DNA of 64,000 nucleotides from BS750m-G57 sp964607575 (lineage in GTDB: Bacteria > Planctomycetota > Phycisphaerae > SM23-33), in assembly GCA_964607575.1 (NCBI GenBank), contig CAZSLS010000005.1, positions 1 to 64,000 of the forward strand, in the 5' to 3' direction. Below the pieces are notes generated by a model. It saw nothing but the letters and a program-made list of their open reading frames with translations, searched no databases and had not been told where the DNA came from. Made by a program: the position numbers and the translations under genes. Shown here piece by piece: positions 50,923-59,492 of this stretch (positions within the stretch are counted from its first letter, which is position 1; each line of letters opens with the position of its first letter).

Positions 50923-52681
50923 CGCCTGTATCAACGGCCACTTGAGCGGCGTGTGCGAGCGATCCGGAACCGATCTGCGTTATGGCCCGTTCGAGTTGCT
51001 CGTCCGTGGCGCCGGTGCGGATCAGTTCGGCGAGTTGTCCCTCGACAAAGACCACGCCGCTCAGCACCGTTCTGCCCGACCAGCCGGTCTGCCCGCAGAG
51101 GTCGCAACCGCCGGCGCTTTGCCTGCAGTGTTCGCACAGCGTCCGCACCGAGGTCTGCTCGACGATCGCTTTCAACGTAGAGGCCAGGGGCCAGGGCTCC
51201 AGGCCCATCGCCAGTAGTTCACCCATCGCCACCATCGCCGAACCGGCGTTAATCCCCGCGATGACCAGCGCGCCGTCATGGGCGGCTTCAAAGGCCCTCA
51301 ACGCAGTGGGCGGGTCGCGAAGTTCGGTCAGGACAATCGTGTCGGCGTCCTGGTATTCCATCGCCGCGGTCGCCGTTGCACAGGTCAGTCCGGCGATGGG
51401 ATTGATCTGAACCTGGGCGACATCGTCCAGGTGTGGTTGGCAGTTATGCTCGATGGCAATGACGCTGCGCCCGTCGGTATCGGCGGCCCCCAGCAGAGCC
51501 CGAAGCGTCTGATCCCGACCGATTCTGCGTTTGGAGGCAACCACTATCAGCCCGTCGCTCTGCAGCACTTCTTCCAGGCGCGCGCGGGCGGCGTTTTCCA
51601 GTGCAAGGACGGTAGCAACGGCGGGGCGATGGGGCATGCGAATCACAAGCCTCGGCCCGTCGACAGTAGGTAACACCGACAGGTGCAGCGCAAGTTCCCT
51701 GCCTTCTATTGACCGCGTGAACTCGACACTGTGGGCAGTGGAGAGGTCTCCCGGGACGATATCCGGATTCGCGCGGTTAAGGAAGCACGCAATGATCTCG
51801 CACCTCAGACCGTCGGGCAGGCGGCGATCGAAGTGAGGCTTGTCGTGCAGCGAGCCATCTATCCGCAGTTGCAGTTTGAGCCCGCTGCGATATGGCGTGA
51901 GATGGACCGCGCCGGCGCCATGCTCCATCGCATCGGCCAGAATCGCATCGCATATCTGCCCGGCCCGGGGATCCCCCCCCGGCGGCACGTCGACCGGCAC
52001 GACTTGGGGGGGGGCGGGAGGCGGTAATTCGTAAGCCTCGATCGAAGGCATCTCGACCGGTTCATCGTCGACTGGTTCATTCGGCTCGTCCGGTTCATCC
52101 GGTTCATCCGGTTCGGCGGGTTGATCCGGCTCGTCCGACTCGTCCGGTTCTTCCGACTCGTCGGGTTCATCCGGCTCGTCCGGTTCATCCAGTTCGACGG
52201 GTTCATCCGGCTCGTCCGGTTCATCCGGCTCGTCGGGTTGATCCGGTTCGGCGGGTTCATCCGGTTCGGCGGGTTCATCCGGCTCGTCCGGTTCATCCGG
52301 CTCGTCCGGTTCTTCCGGTTCGTCCGGTTGATCCGGTTCGTCCGGTTCGTCGGGTTGATCCGGCTCGTCCGGCTCGGAGACCGCACTTACTGTCACCGTT
52401 TCGACTGGAGCAGTCGCGCTATTGGGGTCTGCTCTTCTGTCGCGTGCCCGGCGGTAGACTTCGTCGCGCTGCTCCGCGGAAAGGGTGGGCTTGAGTTCCT
52501 CGCCGAAATCGAATCCCTGACTTTCCATGAACCTGACCAGATCGGATTCGGTGACCTGAACCATCCCTTCGGGCGTGCGGCTGGAGTTCAGCCGGCCTCT
52601 AGTCATCCACTCGACAACTGCTCCCGGTGCTGTGCCGAGCAAACTGGCGATCTTAAATGAGCCGAAAAGTCTTTCCATCAT
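50879..52681 (-). CDS. GspE/PilB-like pseudo-ATPase with N-terminal HTH and DEP-repeat linker
   Basis: A 600-aa protein of unusual layout. Residues 1-55 look like a MerR/excisionase-type HTH (FKIASLLGTAPGAVVEWMTRG). Residues 103-210 are nearly all Asp, Glu and Pro in a repeating three-residue pattern. From about 238 the fold follows type II/IV secretion ATPases: DAILADAMEHGAGAVHLTPY, a Walker-B-like DTIVLTELRD, GLEPWPLASTLKAIVEQTSVRTLC and a zinc site C516, C519, C526, C529. The Walker A site, normally GPTGSGKTTTL, reads ASKRRIGRDQTL and lacks the Gly-Lys-Ser/Thr. It probably cannot hydrolyse ATP in the usual way. No pilus or secretion gene is adjacent. It overlaps the 3' end of lipB-lipA by 44 nt. 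Confidence 0.82.
   Translation of the reverse strand: MMERLFGSFKIASLLGTAPGAVVEWMTRGRLNSSRTPEGMVQVTESDLVRFMESQGFDFGEELKPTLSAEQRDEVYRRARDRRADPNSATAPVETVTVSAVSEPDEPDQPDEPDEPDQPDEPEEPDEPDEPDEPDEPAEPDEPAEPDQPDEPDEPDEPDEPVELDEPDEPDEPDESEEPDESDEPDQPAEPDEPDEPDEPNEPVDDEPVEMPSIEAYELPPPAPPQVVPVDVPPGGDPRAGQICDAILADAMEHGAGAVHLTPYRSGLKLQLRIDGSLHDKPHFDRRLPDGLRCEIIACFLNRANPDIVPGDLSTAHSVEFTRSIEGRELALHLSVLPTVDGPRLVIRMPHRPAVATVLALENAARARLEEVLQSDGLIVVASKRRIGRDQTLRALLGAADTDGRSVIAIEHNCQPHLDDVAQVQINPIAGLTCATATAAMEYQDADTIVLTELRDPPTALRAFEAAHDGALVIAGINAGSAMVAMGELLAMGLEPWPLASTLKAIVEQTSVRTLCEHCRQSAGGCDLCGQTGWSGRTVLSGVVFVEGQLAELIRTGATDEQLERAITQIGSGSLAHAAQVAVDTGVTTPDEVARLLRRS
52052..52375 (-). repeat. DEP-tripeptide repeat tract inside the pseudo-ATPase gene
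   Basis: About 108 codons of degenerate Asp-Glu-Pro repeats (variants DQP, AEP, EEP, DES), coded by near-tandem 9-nt units such as GACGAGCCG. The tract encodes a rigid, highly negative spacer between the HTH and the ATPase-like part. DNA of this kind expands and contracts easily, so length may vary between strains. Confidence 0.9.
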
Positions 52682-52987
52682 AGTTCAACTTGCATTGGAC
52701 CGGCCTGGGGGGTCGCCACGGCGGCCGCTCCATGCACAACAAACTCTGCACGGAGAGATTATACATCGACCCTTATTGTGTGTCGGGCAAATTCGGGAGG
52801 CACTTTATTTGGGGCGCCGGACAATTGGGCAAGCGGGTCGGTACCCCAGTTAGGCACGTGTTAGAAGGCACTTCCAGCCGATAGAGTAAACTGACGTCAC
52901 CCTGAGGCCGACGGGGATCGGTATCCCCCGGGTCCGGGTATAAATCGACTGGCGCCAACGGTATCAGTTCGGGAGCATAGCGAAGAC
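52682..52987. other. intergenic region between divergent genes
   Basis: About 300 bp separating the pseudo-ATPase gene from the HepT-like gene. It must hold promoters for both directions but I see no strong -35/-10 pair, RNA gene or repeat. Confidence 0.4.
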
Positions 52988-53320
52988 ATGCAAACCAACG
53001 ATGAGACCCTGATGGAAGTATACAACGCCGCCCGCCTCGCTGTTGAGTTTGCCGGCGGAATGAACCGGGCCGCTTTCATGGTGGATACCAAGACCCACTC
53101 GGCGGTCCTCTACCAGTTACTGGTTCTCGGACGGGCGTCAAGACGCCTTGGAGATGAGTTCCGCGCCGAACATTCGGAGTTTCCGTGGAAAGCCATCGAC
53201 GCGCTGGGCGCGAGGCCCGACGACATAGAACTTTCCAACGCATGGGATATCCTGTGGAGCGACGTTCCGGCAATAGTTACGGCGGTGGAGTCCGTCATTC
53301 CTCAGGGGGGAGTCTCCTAG
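52988..53320 (+). CDS. HepT/DUF86-like protein with a degenerate active site
   Basis: A 110-aa helical protein. SAVLYQLLVLGRASRRLGDEFRAEH and FPWKAIDALG...NAWDILWSDVPAIVTAVE match the HepT (DUF86) pattern of 'qLl.iGEAa..l...f......pW..I.gmRN...H.Y......iW......lP'. The RNase motif R-x4-6-H-x-Y is missing; ARPDDIELSNAW stands in its place. No MNT nucleotidyltransferase antitoxin gene is beside it. It is probably a domesticated or inactive family member. It ends 24 nt before comEC. Confidence 0.6.
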   Translation: MQTNDETLMEVYNAARLAVEFAGGMNRAAFMVDTKTHSAVLYQLLVLGRASRRLGDEFRAEHSEFPWKAIDALGARPDDIELSNAWDILWSDVPAIVTAVESVIPQGGVS

Positions 53321-53344
53321 GCTGCGCGGTAAAGGGGCCAAACT

Positions 53345-55897
53345 GTGGATGAGGCGGTAAAGGCACTTATCGCTACACCTTTGACCGCGCGTTCAGCGCG
53401 CGGGGCGATCATGCGCATGCCCCTTGTCGCACCGGCGATCGCGCTTGTCGCAGGTATCGCCGCCGGTCTGCTCGCCCCGATGAATACGGGGTTCTGGCTG
53501 GTACTCGGAGCTGCGGGCCTGGTAGCGGCGGGCATTATGTTCCGCCCCAAACACCTGCACCAGGCCTCGATGGCCGCGGCGCTGGTGGCGGTGGTCGCGG
53601 TGGGAGCAGTACACGCCCGTTTGGCGTTCGGCACGGTTGGACCAGACCATATCGCCACTTTCACGCCACAGTGGTCCATGCCTGCAACGGTTCGAGGGCG
53701 CGTGATAACCGCCCCGAAAGTGTTCAAGAGCAGCTCGGTCCCGGGCTACCCGCGCCCGGCCCGGACGAATTTCATCCTGCGCGCCGACAGCATCTTCGCA
53801 GACGGAAAGTGGCGCAGCACCTCGGGCCTGGTGCGAGTGACAATCGACTCGCCGGCCGCAGGCCTGTTTCCGGGTCAGCAGGTTAAACTGGTCGGGCGCC
53901 TCGGGCGATTCAAAGGACCGGACAATCCCGGACAGATGGACTGGTCCCGGTTCGCGCGCCGCACGCGCGTATTCGTCCAGATGTCGATACCGGCGGTATC
54001 CGGGGCGACTCTCGTCGATGGCGAGGCGCAATCCTGGGCTGATCGGGCGATGTGGCATCTGCGGGCCTCGGCCAGGCAGCATCTACTGGCCTGCGGAGAC
54101 GCCGACCACGGACACCTTCTCGGCGCACTGATCCTCGGCGAGCGCGACCCGGCGCTTCGATCGCTCAACGAGACGATGGCCCGGGCGGGAATCGCACACT
54201 TCCTGAGCATCTCGGGCCTCCACGTGGGGGTGTTCCTGGGATTCGTCTACTTCATCTGCAGCATCCTGCAGTTCACGCCCCGCCGAGCCGCCACGATCGT
54301 GCTGGTCGTGTTGGGCCTCTACCTGATGCTCGCCGAACCGCGGGCGCCGCTCTTGCGATCTGCGATAATGGCTGCGGCATTGTGCCTGTCGGTAATCACG
54401 CATCGCCAGTACGCCTCGCTGAACGCGCTTGCGGCGGCGGCTATCGTACTGCTCGCGATCGACCCGCTGCAAATTCTGGCGCCGGGCTTTCAGTTGAGTT
54501 TTACAATCGTCGGCGGGCTGATCGTGCTACACAGGCCTCTGCAGTGGTTCCTGTTCGGGCGGTGGCTCAGCCGGCGCGGGCTGATGGTATTCCGCAGCGA
54601 TGAGCGGCTGCGCCGATGGATGTGGTTCTCGCTGGGCAACGCGGTTACCGGAATGGTGGCTATGTGTCTGGCGGCGTATCTGGTTGCCGCTCCACTGGTG
54701 GCGTTTCACTTCGGACTCTTCAGCCCGTACGCCCCGGTCCTGAGCATTCTTGTCTTCCCGCTGGTACTTGCGGTTCTCGTACCGGGGTATATAGCGATCG
54801 CGCTGGCCTGGCCGATGCCAAACCTCGCCCATTCGATTCAACAGATAGCCCTCGCCGCCGCAGACATTCTTGCCAGCGCCGTCCGGGCATCCGAACAGTT
54901 GCCCTTCCTCAGCTTCCATCTCCGCCCGGTCGGTGCGGTCTGGACGCTGCTGTGCTACGCGACTATCGCCATGACGTTTCTGGCCCGGCGCTTTCGTTTC
55001 GGGCGGGCGGTTGCGGCGCTAATGCTGGTCGCGACGATCTCTCTGGGCGTTTATACGCAGCGCCCTGCCCCGCCACCGGCGCCGGGAACGGCCCAGCTCG
55101 ACCTGCTGGACGTGGGGTCCGGTCAGTGTGCGCTGCTTCGCACGTCTTCGGGCAAGACATGGCTGATTGACGCGGGCACGCAAGGCGGGTTCGACGTCTG
55201 GCCGCAGGTTCTCAGACCGCTGCTCCGCGAGAGGCGCCTTGAATACCCGACCGGAGCGTTTATCTCACACGCAAATACCGATCACTACAACGCATTTGCT
55301 GGTCTGCTGGGCGCCGGAAGGCTCGAGCGGGTATACCTCAACGATTACTTCGGGCGGACCGACCCGCTACCGCAGGCCGAAGGCGACATGATCGACATGC
55401 TGGTCGACCATCACAGCGAGATTGTCCGCCTGCGCGCCGGGTCCAGCGTGCGACTCGACGCGGACACACTCGTTGACGTCCTCTGGCCGCCGGCATCGCG
55501 ACCTGCCGACCTGACCGCCAACGATACCTCGCTCGTGCTGCGCGTGACTTGCGCCGGTAAGCGCATCCTATTTACCGGCGACCTGGCCCGGAAAGGACAG
55601 AAGCTTCTGCTGGCCGACGGCGCCGATCTCCGTGCCGACATTCTCATCCTGCCCCATCACGGGGCATGGACCAAATCGCTACCGGAATTCTTCCGGACCG
55701 TATCGCCCGACGTGGTCCTGCTGAGCGCATCGCGCGGATTGGATCGTTATCACACGCCCAATACCGCCCGCGATGAGTTCGTCAATACGCTGCGCCGACA
55801 CAAGCAGTATTACGCCACACCAAAACACGGATGGATACACCTGACATTCAGCAAAGAGGGAACCATCCGCGCAGAAACGATGCACGCGGACCGCTGA
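53345..55897 (+). CDS. comEC: ComEC/Rec2-family DNA uptake channel
   Basis: An 850-aa membrane protein. An N-terminal TM pair is followed by an OB-fold-like extracytoplasmic domain (VRGRVITAPKVFKSS, GQQVKLVGRLGRFKG), then the competence domain with about eight TM helices starting at HLLGALILGERDPAL and ARAGIAHFLSISGLHVGVFLG. The C-terminal metallo-beta-lactamase-like domain starts LDLLDVGSGQCALLRTSSG. It has SHANTDHYNAF where homologues usually have SHxDxDHxGG, so one metal-site Asp is Asn. It starts with GTG after AAAGGGG; an ATG at 53411 is possible. It may import single-stranded DNA in transformation; other com genes are not in the window. Confidence 0.9.
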   Translation: MDEAVKALIATPLTARSARGAIMRMPLVAPAIALVAGIAAGLLAPMNTGFWLVLGAAGLVAAGIMFRPKHLHQASMAAALVAVVAVGAVHARLAFGTVGPDHIATFTPQWSMPATVRGRVITAPKVFKSSSVPGYPRPARTNFILRADSIFADGKWRSTSGLVRVTIDSPAAGLFPGQQVKLVGRLGRFKGPDNPGQMDWSRFARRTRVFVQMSIPAVSGATLVDGEAQSWADRAMWHLRASARQHLLACGDADHGHLLGALILGERDPALRSLNETMARAGIAHFLSISGLHVGVFLGFVYFICSILQFTPRRAATIVLVVLGLYLMLAEPRAPLLRSAIMAAALCLSVITHRQYASLNALAAAAIVLLAIDPLQILAPGFQLSFTIVGGLIVLHRPLQWFLFGRWLSRRGLMVFRSDERLRRWMWFSLGNAVTGMVAMCLAAYLVAAPLVAFHFGLFSPYAPVLSILVFPLVLAVLVPGYIAIALAWPMPNLAHSIQQIALAAADILASAVRASEQLPFLSFHLRPVGAVWTLLCYATIAMTFLARRFRFGRAVAALMLVATISLGVYTQRPAPPPAPGTAQLDLLDVGSGQCALLRTSSGKTWLIDAGTQGGFDVWPQVLRPLLRERRLEYPTGAFISHANTDHYNAFAGLLGAGRLERVYLNDYFGRTDPLPQAEGDMIDMLVDHHSEIVRLRAGSSVRLDADTLVDVLWPPASRPADLTANDTSLVLRVTCAGKRILFTGDLARKGQKLLLADGADLRADILILPHHGAWTKSLPEFFRTVSPDVVLLSASRGLDRYHTPNTARDEFVNTLRRHKQYYATPKHGWIHLTFSKEGTIRAETMHADR

Positions 55898-55956
55898 TAT
55901 CCCCGGACGACACAAAAGCCTGTAGAAACGCTGAGGCATCGGTTAAGTTGAACGCC

Positions 55957-56634
55957 ATGGAACGCAATTCCGATTCGTCGACAACCGATTCGCCCCGAGG
56001 CGCCAAGAGGCGGATGAGTCGCAGCAGCAGGTTCGCACTGGCGATTGTCATCGTTTATGCGATCCTGCTGGCGGGTCTGTGTTGGGGGAGTATCGTGGGG
56101 TTTGTTCTGTTTCTTGGTTTGCTGTCAGCGGCGTATCTGGCGGTTTACGTCGCCGGACCGCTGGCGATGCTGCTGTGGGTGGCGTTCATGGCGCATCGTT
56201 TATTCGTTCGCAAAGACAGAGGAGCCCTCTTCCGGGCGGGGCTGAAATCGGGCGTCATCATTTTCGGAACGATCGGGCTGGTTCTGTGGACCATTGCGAC
56301 GATCCCGCCACCGGCAAGAACGTTCACCGCGGGCTATTGGGTTCATGCGAAGATATGGTCTGACGTCGAGGAGATACGCACGTGGGCGGCAGGACGCACC
56401 CCATCGGTTGACAGGTTCGAGCCGATCGCCGTCGAGCAGTGGCCCGCCTCCCTGCGACGCATGCAGGTTTCCGGGGGCACGGTAACGTGCGATCCGAAAA
56501 ACTTCACCGTAATATTCTACGAGGGAGGCGGTTATGGGCACTGGGGGCTGACGGTCGGACCTCCGGGAACATCGCCCCCCACCGGTCGCCATGCGATAGA
56601 ACTGCAAGACGGCGCGTGGGTATGGCACGAGTAG
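55957..56634 (+). CDS. membrane protein of unknown function
   Basis: A 225-aa protein with a charged N-terminus (SPRGAKRRMSRSSR) and hydrophobic helices at about residues 25-75 and 100-120. The last 100 residues are soluble and probably outside. They end in YGHWGLTVGPPGTSPPT and a tryptophan-rich tail (GAWVWHE). No family was recognised. It follows comEC by 59 nt. No good ribosome binding site is seen, so the start is uncertain. Confidence 0.6.
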   Translation: MERNSDSSTTDSPRGAKRRMSRSSRFALAIVIVYAILLAGLCWGSIVGFVLFLGLLSAAYLAVYVAGPLAMLLWVAFMAHRLFVRKDRGALFRAGLKSGVIIFGTIGLVLWTIATIPPPARTFTAGYWVHAKIWSDVEEIRTWAAGRTPSVDRFEPIAVEQWPASLRRMQVSGGTVTCDPKNFTVIFYEGGGYGHWGLTVGPPGTSPPTGRHAIELQDGAWVWHE

Positions 56635-56795
56635 CAGTGGCGGATGTAGTCCGATCATTGGCGAAAATCGTCTGCCGAACGCAAAGTATTTTGTCGAGGT
56701 TATTCATACTCTCGAAATACTCCGGCCTGACGGTACGTTGTAAAGGTAGTGGGAGGCCAGGATCGTGGATTGCGTTGTGGGAAGGAGAGATCGCT

Positions 56796-58145
56796 GTGTT
56801 GACGGGAACGAGAAGAATCGGGATGGTGGTGGCGGTTGCAGCGTTGCTTGCATCCACCACTCTTGCGATCTCTCAACGTAGACCGGGTGGGCGCCCGCGC
56901 AGAGGACGTCCGCCCGGCCAATCCTCCGCCACCACACGGATCGGTCAGCAGGCCACAGACTTCGAACTGCCCGTTCTTATCGAGCGAAACGACGCTAAAG
57001 GCCAAAAAATCGCAGTCGTCACGACCGATAAGGTCAAGCTCTCGAGTTATCGCGATAAGAAAATCGTATGCGTCTTCATGTCGAGCTATACGTGACCCCC
57101 CTTCCGCAAGACGGCCCCTGAAGCCGAGGCCCTGTACAAGGCGTACAAGGACGACAAAAGAGTCGAGATCATCCTGGTCTACATCAGCGAGGCCCACCCG
57201 GTCCGCAAGTCAGCGAATCCCGCAAACCCCAAGAGCCCGAAAGATATCACGCAGGCCAAGACCGCCAAAGAGCGGATCATCGCAGCCGATTCGTGCATGA
57301 AGGGCCTGAAATTCACCATGCCGATCCTGATCGACCTTCCGCCCGAGGGCAAGACAGGCTCGATGGTCGGTGTAGTTGAAAGAGCATATCGCGGAAGGCC
57401 TGCGGCAACGGTTATAGTGGACCTCGACGGGAAGATCGCTTTCTATTCCCGCGGCCCGCGAGGAGTCCAGCCCAAAAAGGCCGATCAGATCATCAAATCC
57501 CTGATCGCAAAGGGCGGTTTCCCCAAAGCATCCGCCGCCCAAAAAACCAACCGCTGGGAAAAGAACATCAAGCGCTTCGAAGCGAACGACAAGAGCAATC
57601 CTCCGCCAAAGGGCAAGGTCCTGTTCCTGGGCAGTTCCAGCATCGTCCGCTGGGACACCGCCAAACTGTTCCCCAAACACACGACGATCAACCGCGGCTT
57701 CGGCGGATCGCAGATCTCCGACTCGCTCGAGTTCGCCGACCGCATTCTCATACCGTACCAACCGCGAAAGGTGGTCTTCTACGCCGGCGACAACGATATC
57801 GCCTCCGGGGAATCGTCCGCGCAGGTCCTCGACGACTACAAGGCCCTGGTGGCGGCCACTCACGCCAAACTGCCGAAAACGAAGTTCGTCTTCGTGGCGA
57901 TCAAACCGTCGACACGTCGGTGGAATCTCTGGGGCAAGATGAAACAGGCCAACGCGGTAATCGCCGCCTTCAGCAAGACCGACCAGCGTCTCGAGTACCT
58001 CGATATCGCCTCTGGTATGCTGGGCGCCGACGGAAAACCGAAGAGAGAACTGCTGGCGAAAGACGGGCTGCACCTCAGCGCCGAAGGCTACAAACTCTGG
58101 ACATCTCTAGCCCTGCCCCTGATCGGAAAACCGGACAAGCAATAG
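56796..58145 (+). CDS. candidate selenoprotein: secreted deiodinase-like thioredoxin-fold domain fused to an SGNH hydrolase
   Basis: Read through a UGA at codon 100, this gives a 449-residue protein. GTG start with AAGGAG 8 nt upstream; signal peptide MVVAVAALLASTTLA (from Met10). Residues about 40-250 resemble iodothyronine deiodinase-type thioredoxin folds: QATDFELPV, KIVCVFMSSYT-U-PPFRKTAPEAE, VEIILVYISEAHP and IVDLDGKIAFYS. T-U-P-P-F is the selenocysteine motif of that family. Homology continues in the same frame after the UGA, which argues against a real stop. Residues about 270-449 are an SGNH hydrolase: LFLGSSSIVRW, YAGDNDIASG and DGLHLSAEGYKLW. A hairpin with bSECIS geometry follows the UGA. 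The selenium machinery is not in this window, so a recent nonsense mutation remains the alternative. Confidence 0.82.
57093..57095 (+). other. in-frame UGA, probable selenocysteine codon
   Basis: The TGA falls where deiodinase-type proteins have selenocysteine or cysteine (…SYT-U-PPF…). The same frame stays open for 350 more codons with clear protein homology directly after it. Confidence 0.8.
57113..57131 (+). promoter_or_regulatory. candidate bacterial SECIS hairpin
   Basis: GGCC (57113-57116) pairs with GGCC (57128-57131); after one C-A mismatch a further C-G pair closes the 7-nt loop TGAAGCC. The loop begins 23 nt after the UGA and has G as its second base, within the usual bacterial SECIS rules (apical loop about 16-37 nt downstream with a G among the first two bases). 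Confidence 0.55.
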
Positions 58146-58166
58146 ACAACCCGACAGGCGCCGGAG

Positions 58167-59363
58167 TCAGGAAGGTTCGTACGGCGAGGGATATGATTCG
58201 AGTATGTCCTCGACGGCAACAAAAAACGCTTTGGTTACTTCCGGATCGAAGTGATGGCCGCTGTCATTGATGATGATGTCCAGCGCCACATCGAAGGTGC
58301 AGGCGGCCTTGTAGCAGCGGTGGGAGACTACCGCGTCGAAGACGTCAGCGACAGCCACAATCCGGGCTGACAGGGGAATGTCGCGTTCGGAAATACCGTT
58401 TGGATATCCCTGCCCGTCCCATCGCTCGTGGTGGTTCAATGCGATGTCGCGCCCCATAGCAAGAACTTCGTCTTCGGGATTGGCGAGTATTTCAGCAGCG
58501 ATAGTGGTGTGCTTCTGCATGATCTCCCGCTGGTCGGGTGTGAGATGCCCGGGCTTGAGCAGGATCGAATCGGGTACGGCGACCTTTCCGACGTCGTGCA
58601 TCTGGCTGGCGTGTTTGATCAGTTCGACCAGGTCTCTGTCCATTCCGATCGCACGGGCTATGAGTTCGCTGGTGCGGCTTACGCGTCGAATGTGATCGCC
58701 TGTATCGCTATCTCGGTATTCAGCGACCACCGCAAGGCGGTAGATCGTACCGAGATGGGACTGGTAGAGTTGTTCCTGCAGGATGGCGTTATGCACGGTC
58801 ACGGCGGCAGATGACGCCAGCAGCAGCACTCCGCTGTCGGCGGGGTCGCCAAAAGCGCCGGGGATCCCGTCGGGAGCGACATGGTTTATCAGTTGCAGCA
58901 CACCGACGCACGTGCCGTCAGGGCAGTTCAGGGGCACTGCAAGGATGCTCCTGGTCTTGTACCCGGTGGCGGTGTCGAATTCCCTGTTGATGTGGAAGGG
59001 CGTTCCCTCGGGCAGGTTGTAGCTGTCAGGGATGTTTGCGATATCGCCGGTCAACGTCACGAAGCCGGCCAGCGACTCCATCGTTGCGGGCATTGTCTGA
59101 CCGAGCAGATTTTGGGCGATGTTCGAGGTGTCTATCACGTCGTTCTGGACGGCGCCGAACTTGAGTTGATCCCGATTGACCAGGAACATGCTTCCGGCCT
59201 CGGCGCCGGTCAGCACTCTGGCGTGGGTCAGGATGGTTTCGAGCATTTCATGGGTATCGTCGTGGGCGTAGAGTTGTCGACCGACCTCCAGGAGACTCGA
59301 TAGCACCTGCGTTCGCTGTTGTGTCTGATCGATTTCGATTGCGTCTGGCATTTCTCCCAACAT
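58167..59363 (-). CDS. GAF-HD-GYP cyclic-di-GMP phosphodiesterase-like protein
   Basis: A 398-aa cytosolic protein. A GAF sensor domain covers about residues 25-195 (LTGAEAGSMFLVNRDQLKF, TRSILAVPLNCPDGTCVGVLQLIN). The HD-GYP domain follows: H-D metal residues in MHDVGKVAVPD, the HHERWDGQGYP signature and DVFDAVVSHRCYK. This class breaks down cyclic di-GMP; the GAF domain should tune it to a small ligand or redox state. AGGG lies 5 nt before the ATG. There is no receiver domain or partner kinase nearby. Confidence 0.92.
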   Translation of the reverse strand: MLGEMPDAIEIDQTQQRTQVLSSLLEVGRQLYAHDDTHEMLETILTHARVLTGAEAGSMFLVNRDQLKFGAVQNDVIDTSNIAQNLLGQTMPATMESLAGFVTLTGDIANIPDSYNLPEGTPFHINREFDTATGYKTRSILAVPLNCPDGTCVGVLQLINHVAPDGIPGAFGDPADSGVLLLASSAAVTVHNAILQEQLYQSHLGTIYRLAVVAEYRDSDTGDHIRRVSRTSELIARAIGMDRDLVELIKHASQMHDVGKVAVPDSILLKPGHLTPDQREIMQKHTTIAAEILANPEDEVLAMGRDIALNHHERWDGQGYPNGISERDIPLSARIVAVADVFDAVVSHRCYKAACTFDVALDIIINDSGHHFDPEVTKAFFVAVEDILESYPSPYEPS

Positions 59364-59492
59364 AAGCCCTACTTTCGTACATCACCCATGCCCCACCTAT
59401 TCGTCGGCACGTTTGCCCGGCGGGTTTAACAGGAGGATAAAACAATGCGCCCCGGGAAATCGGAGAAATGTGCAGATAGACCGGAGGCGACG

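Noticed and set aside
52121..52660. Plus-strand frame with a hydrophobic Phe-Ile-Arg-Leu-Val repeat
   Set aside because: Opposite-strand reading of the DEP repeat; repetition comes from the real gene.
56439..57095. 218-codon protein ending at the UGA
   Set aside because: The front part is a shadow of the preceding gene; the real start is the GTG with AAGGAG, and the UGA is probably not a stop.
57297..58145. Separate 282-codon SGNH hydrolase gene starting at an internal ATG
   Set aside because: There is no ribosome binding site, and it would start in the middle of the deiodinase-like domain, whose homology runs back across the UGA.
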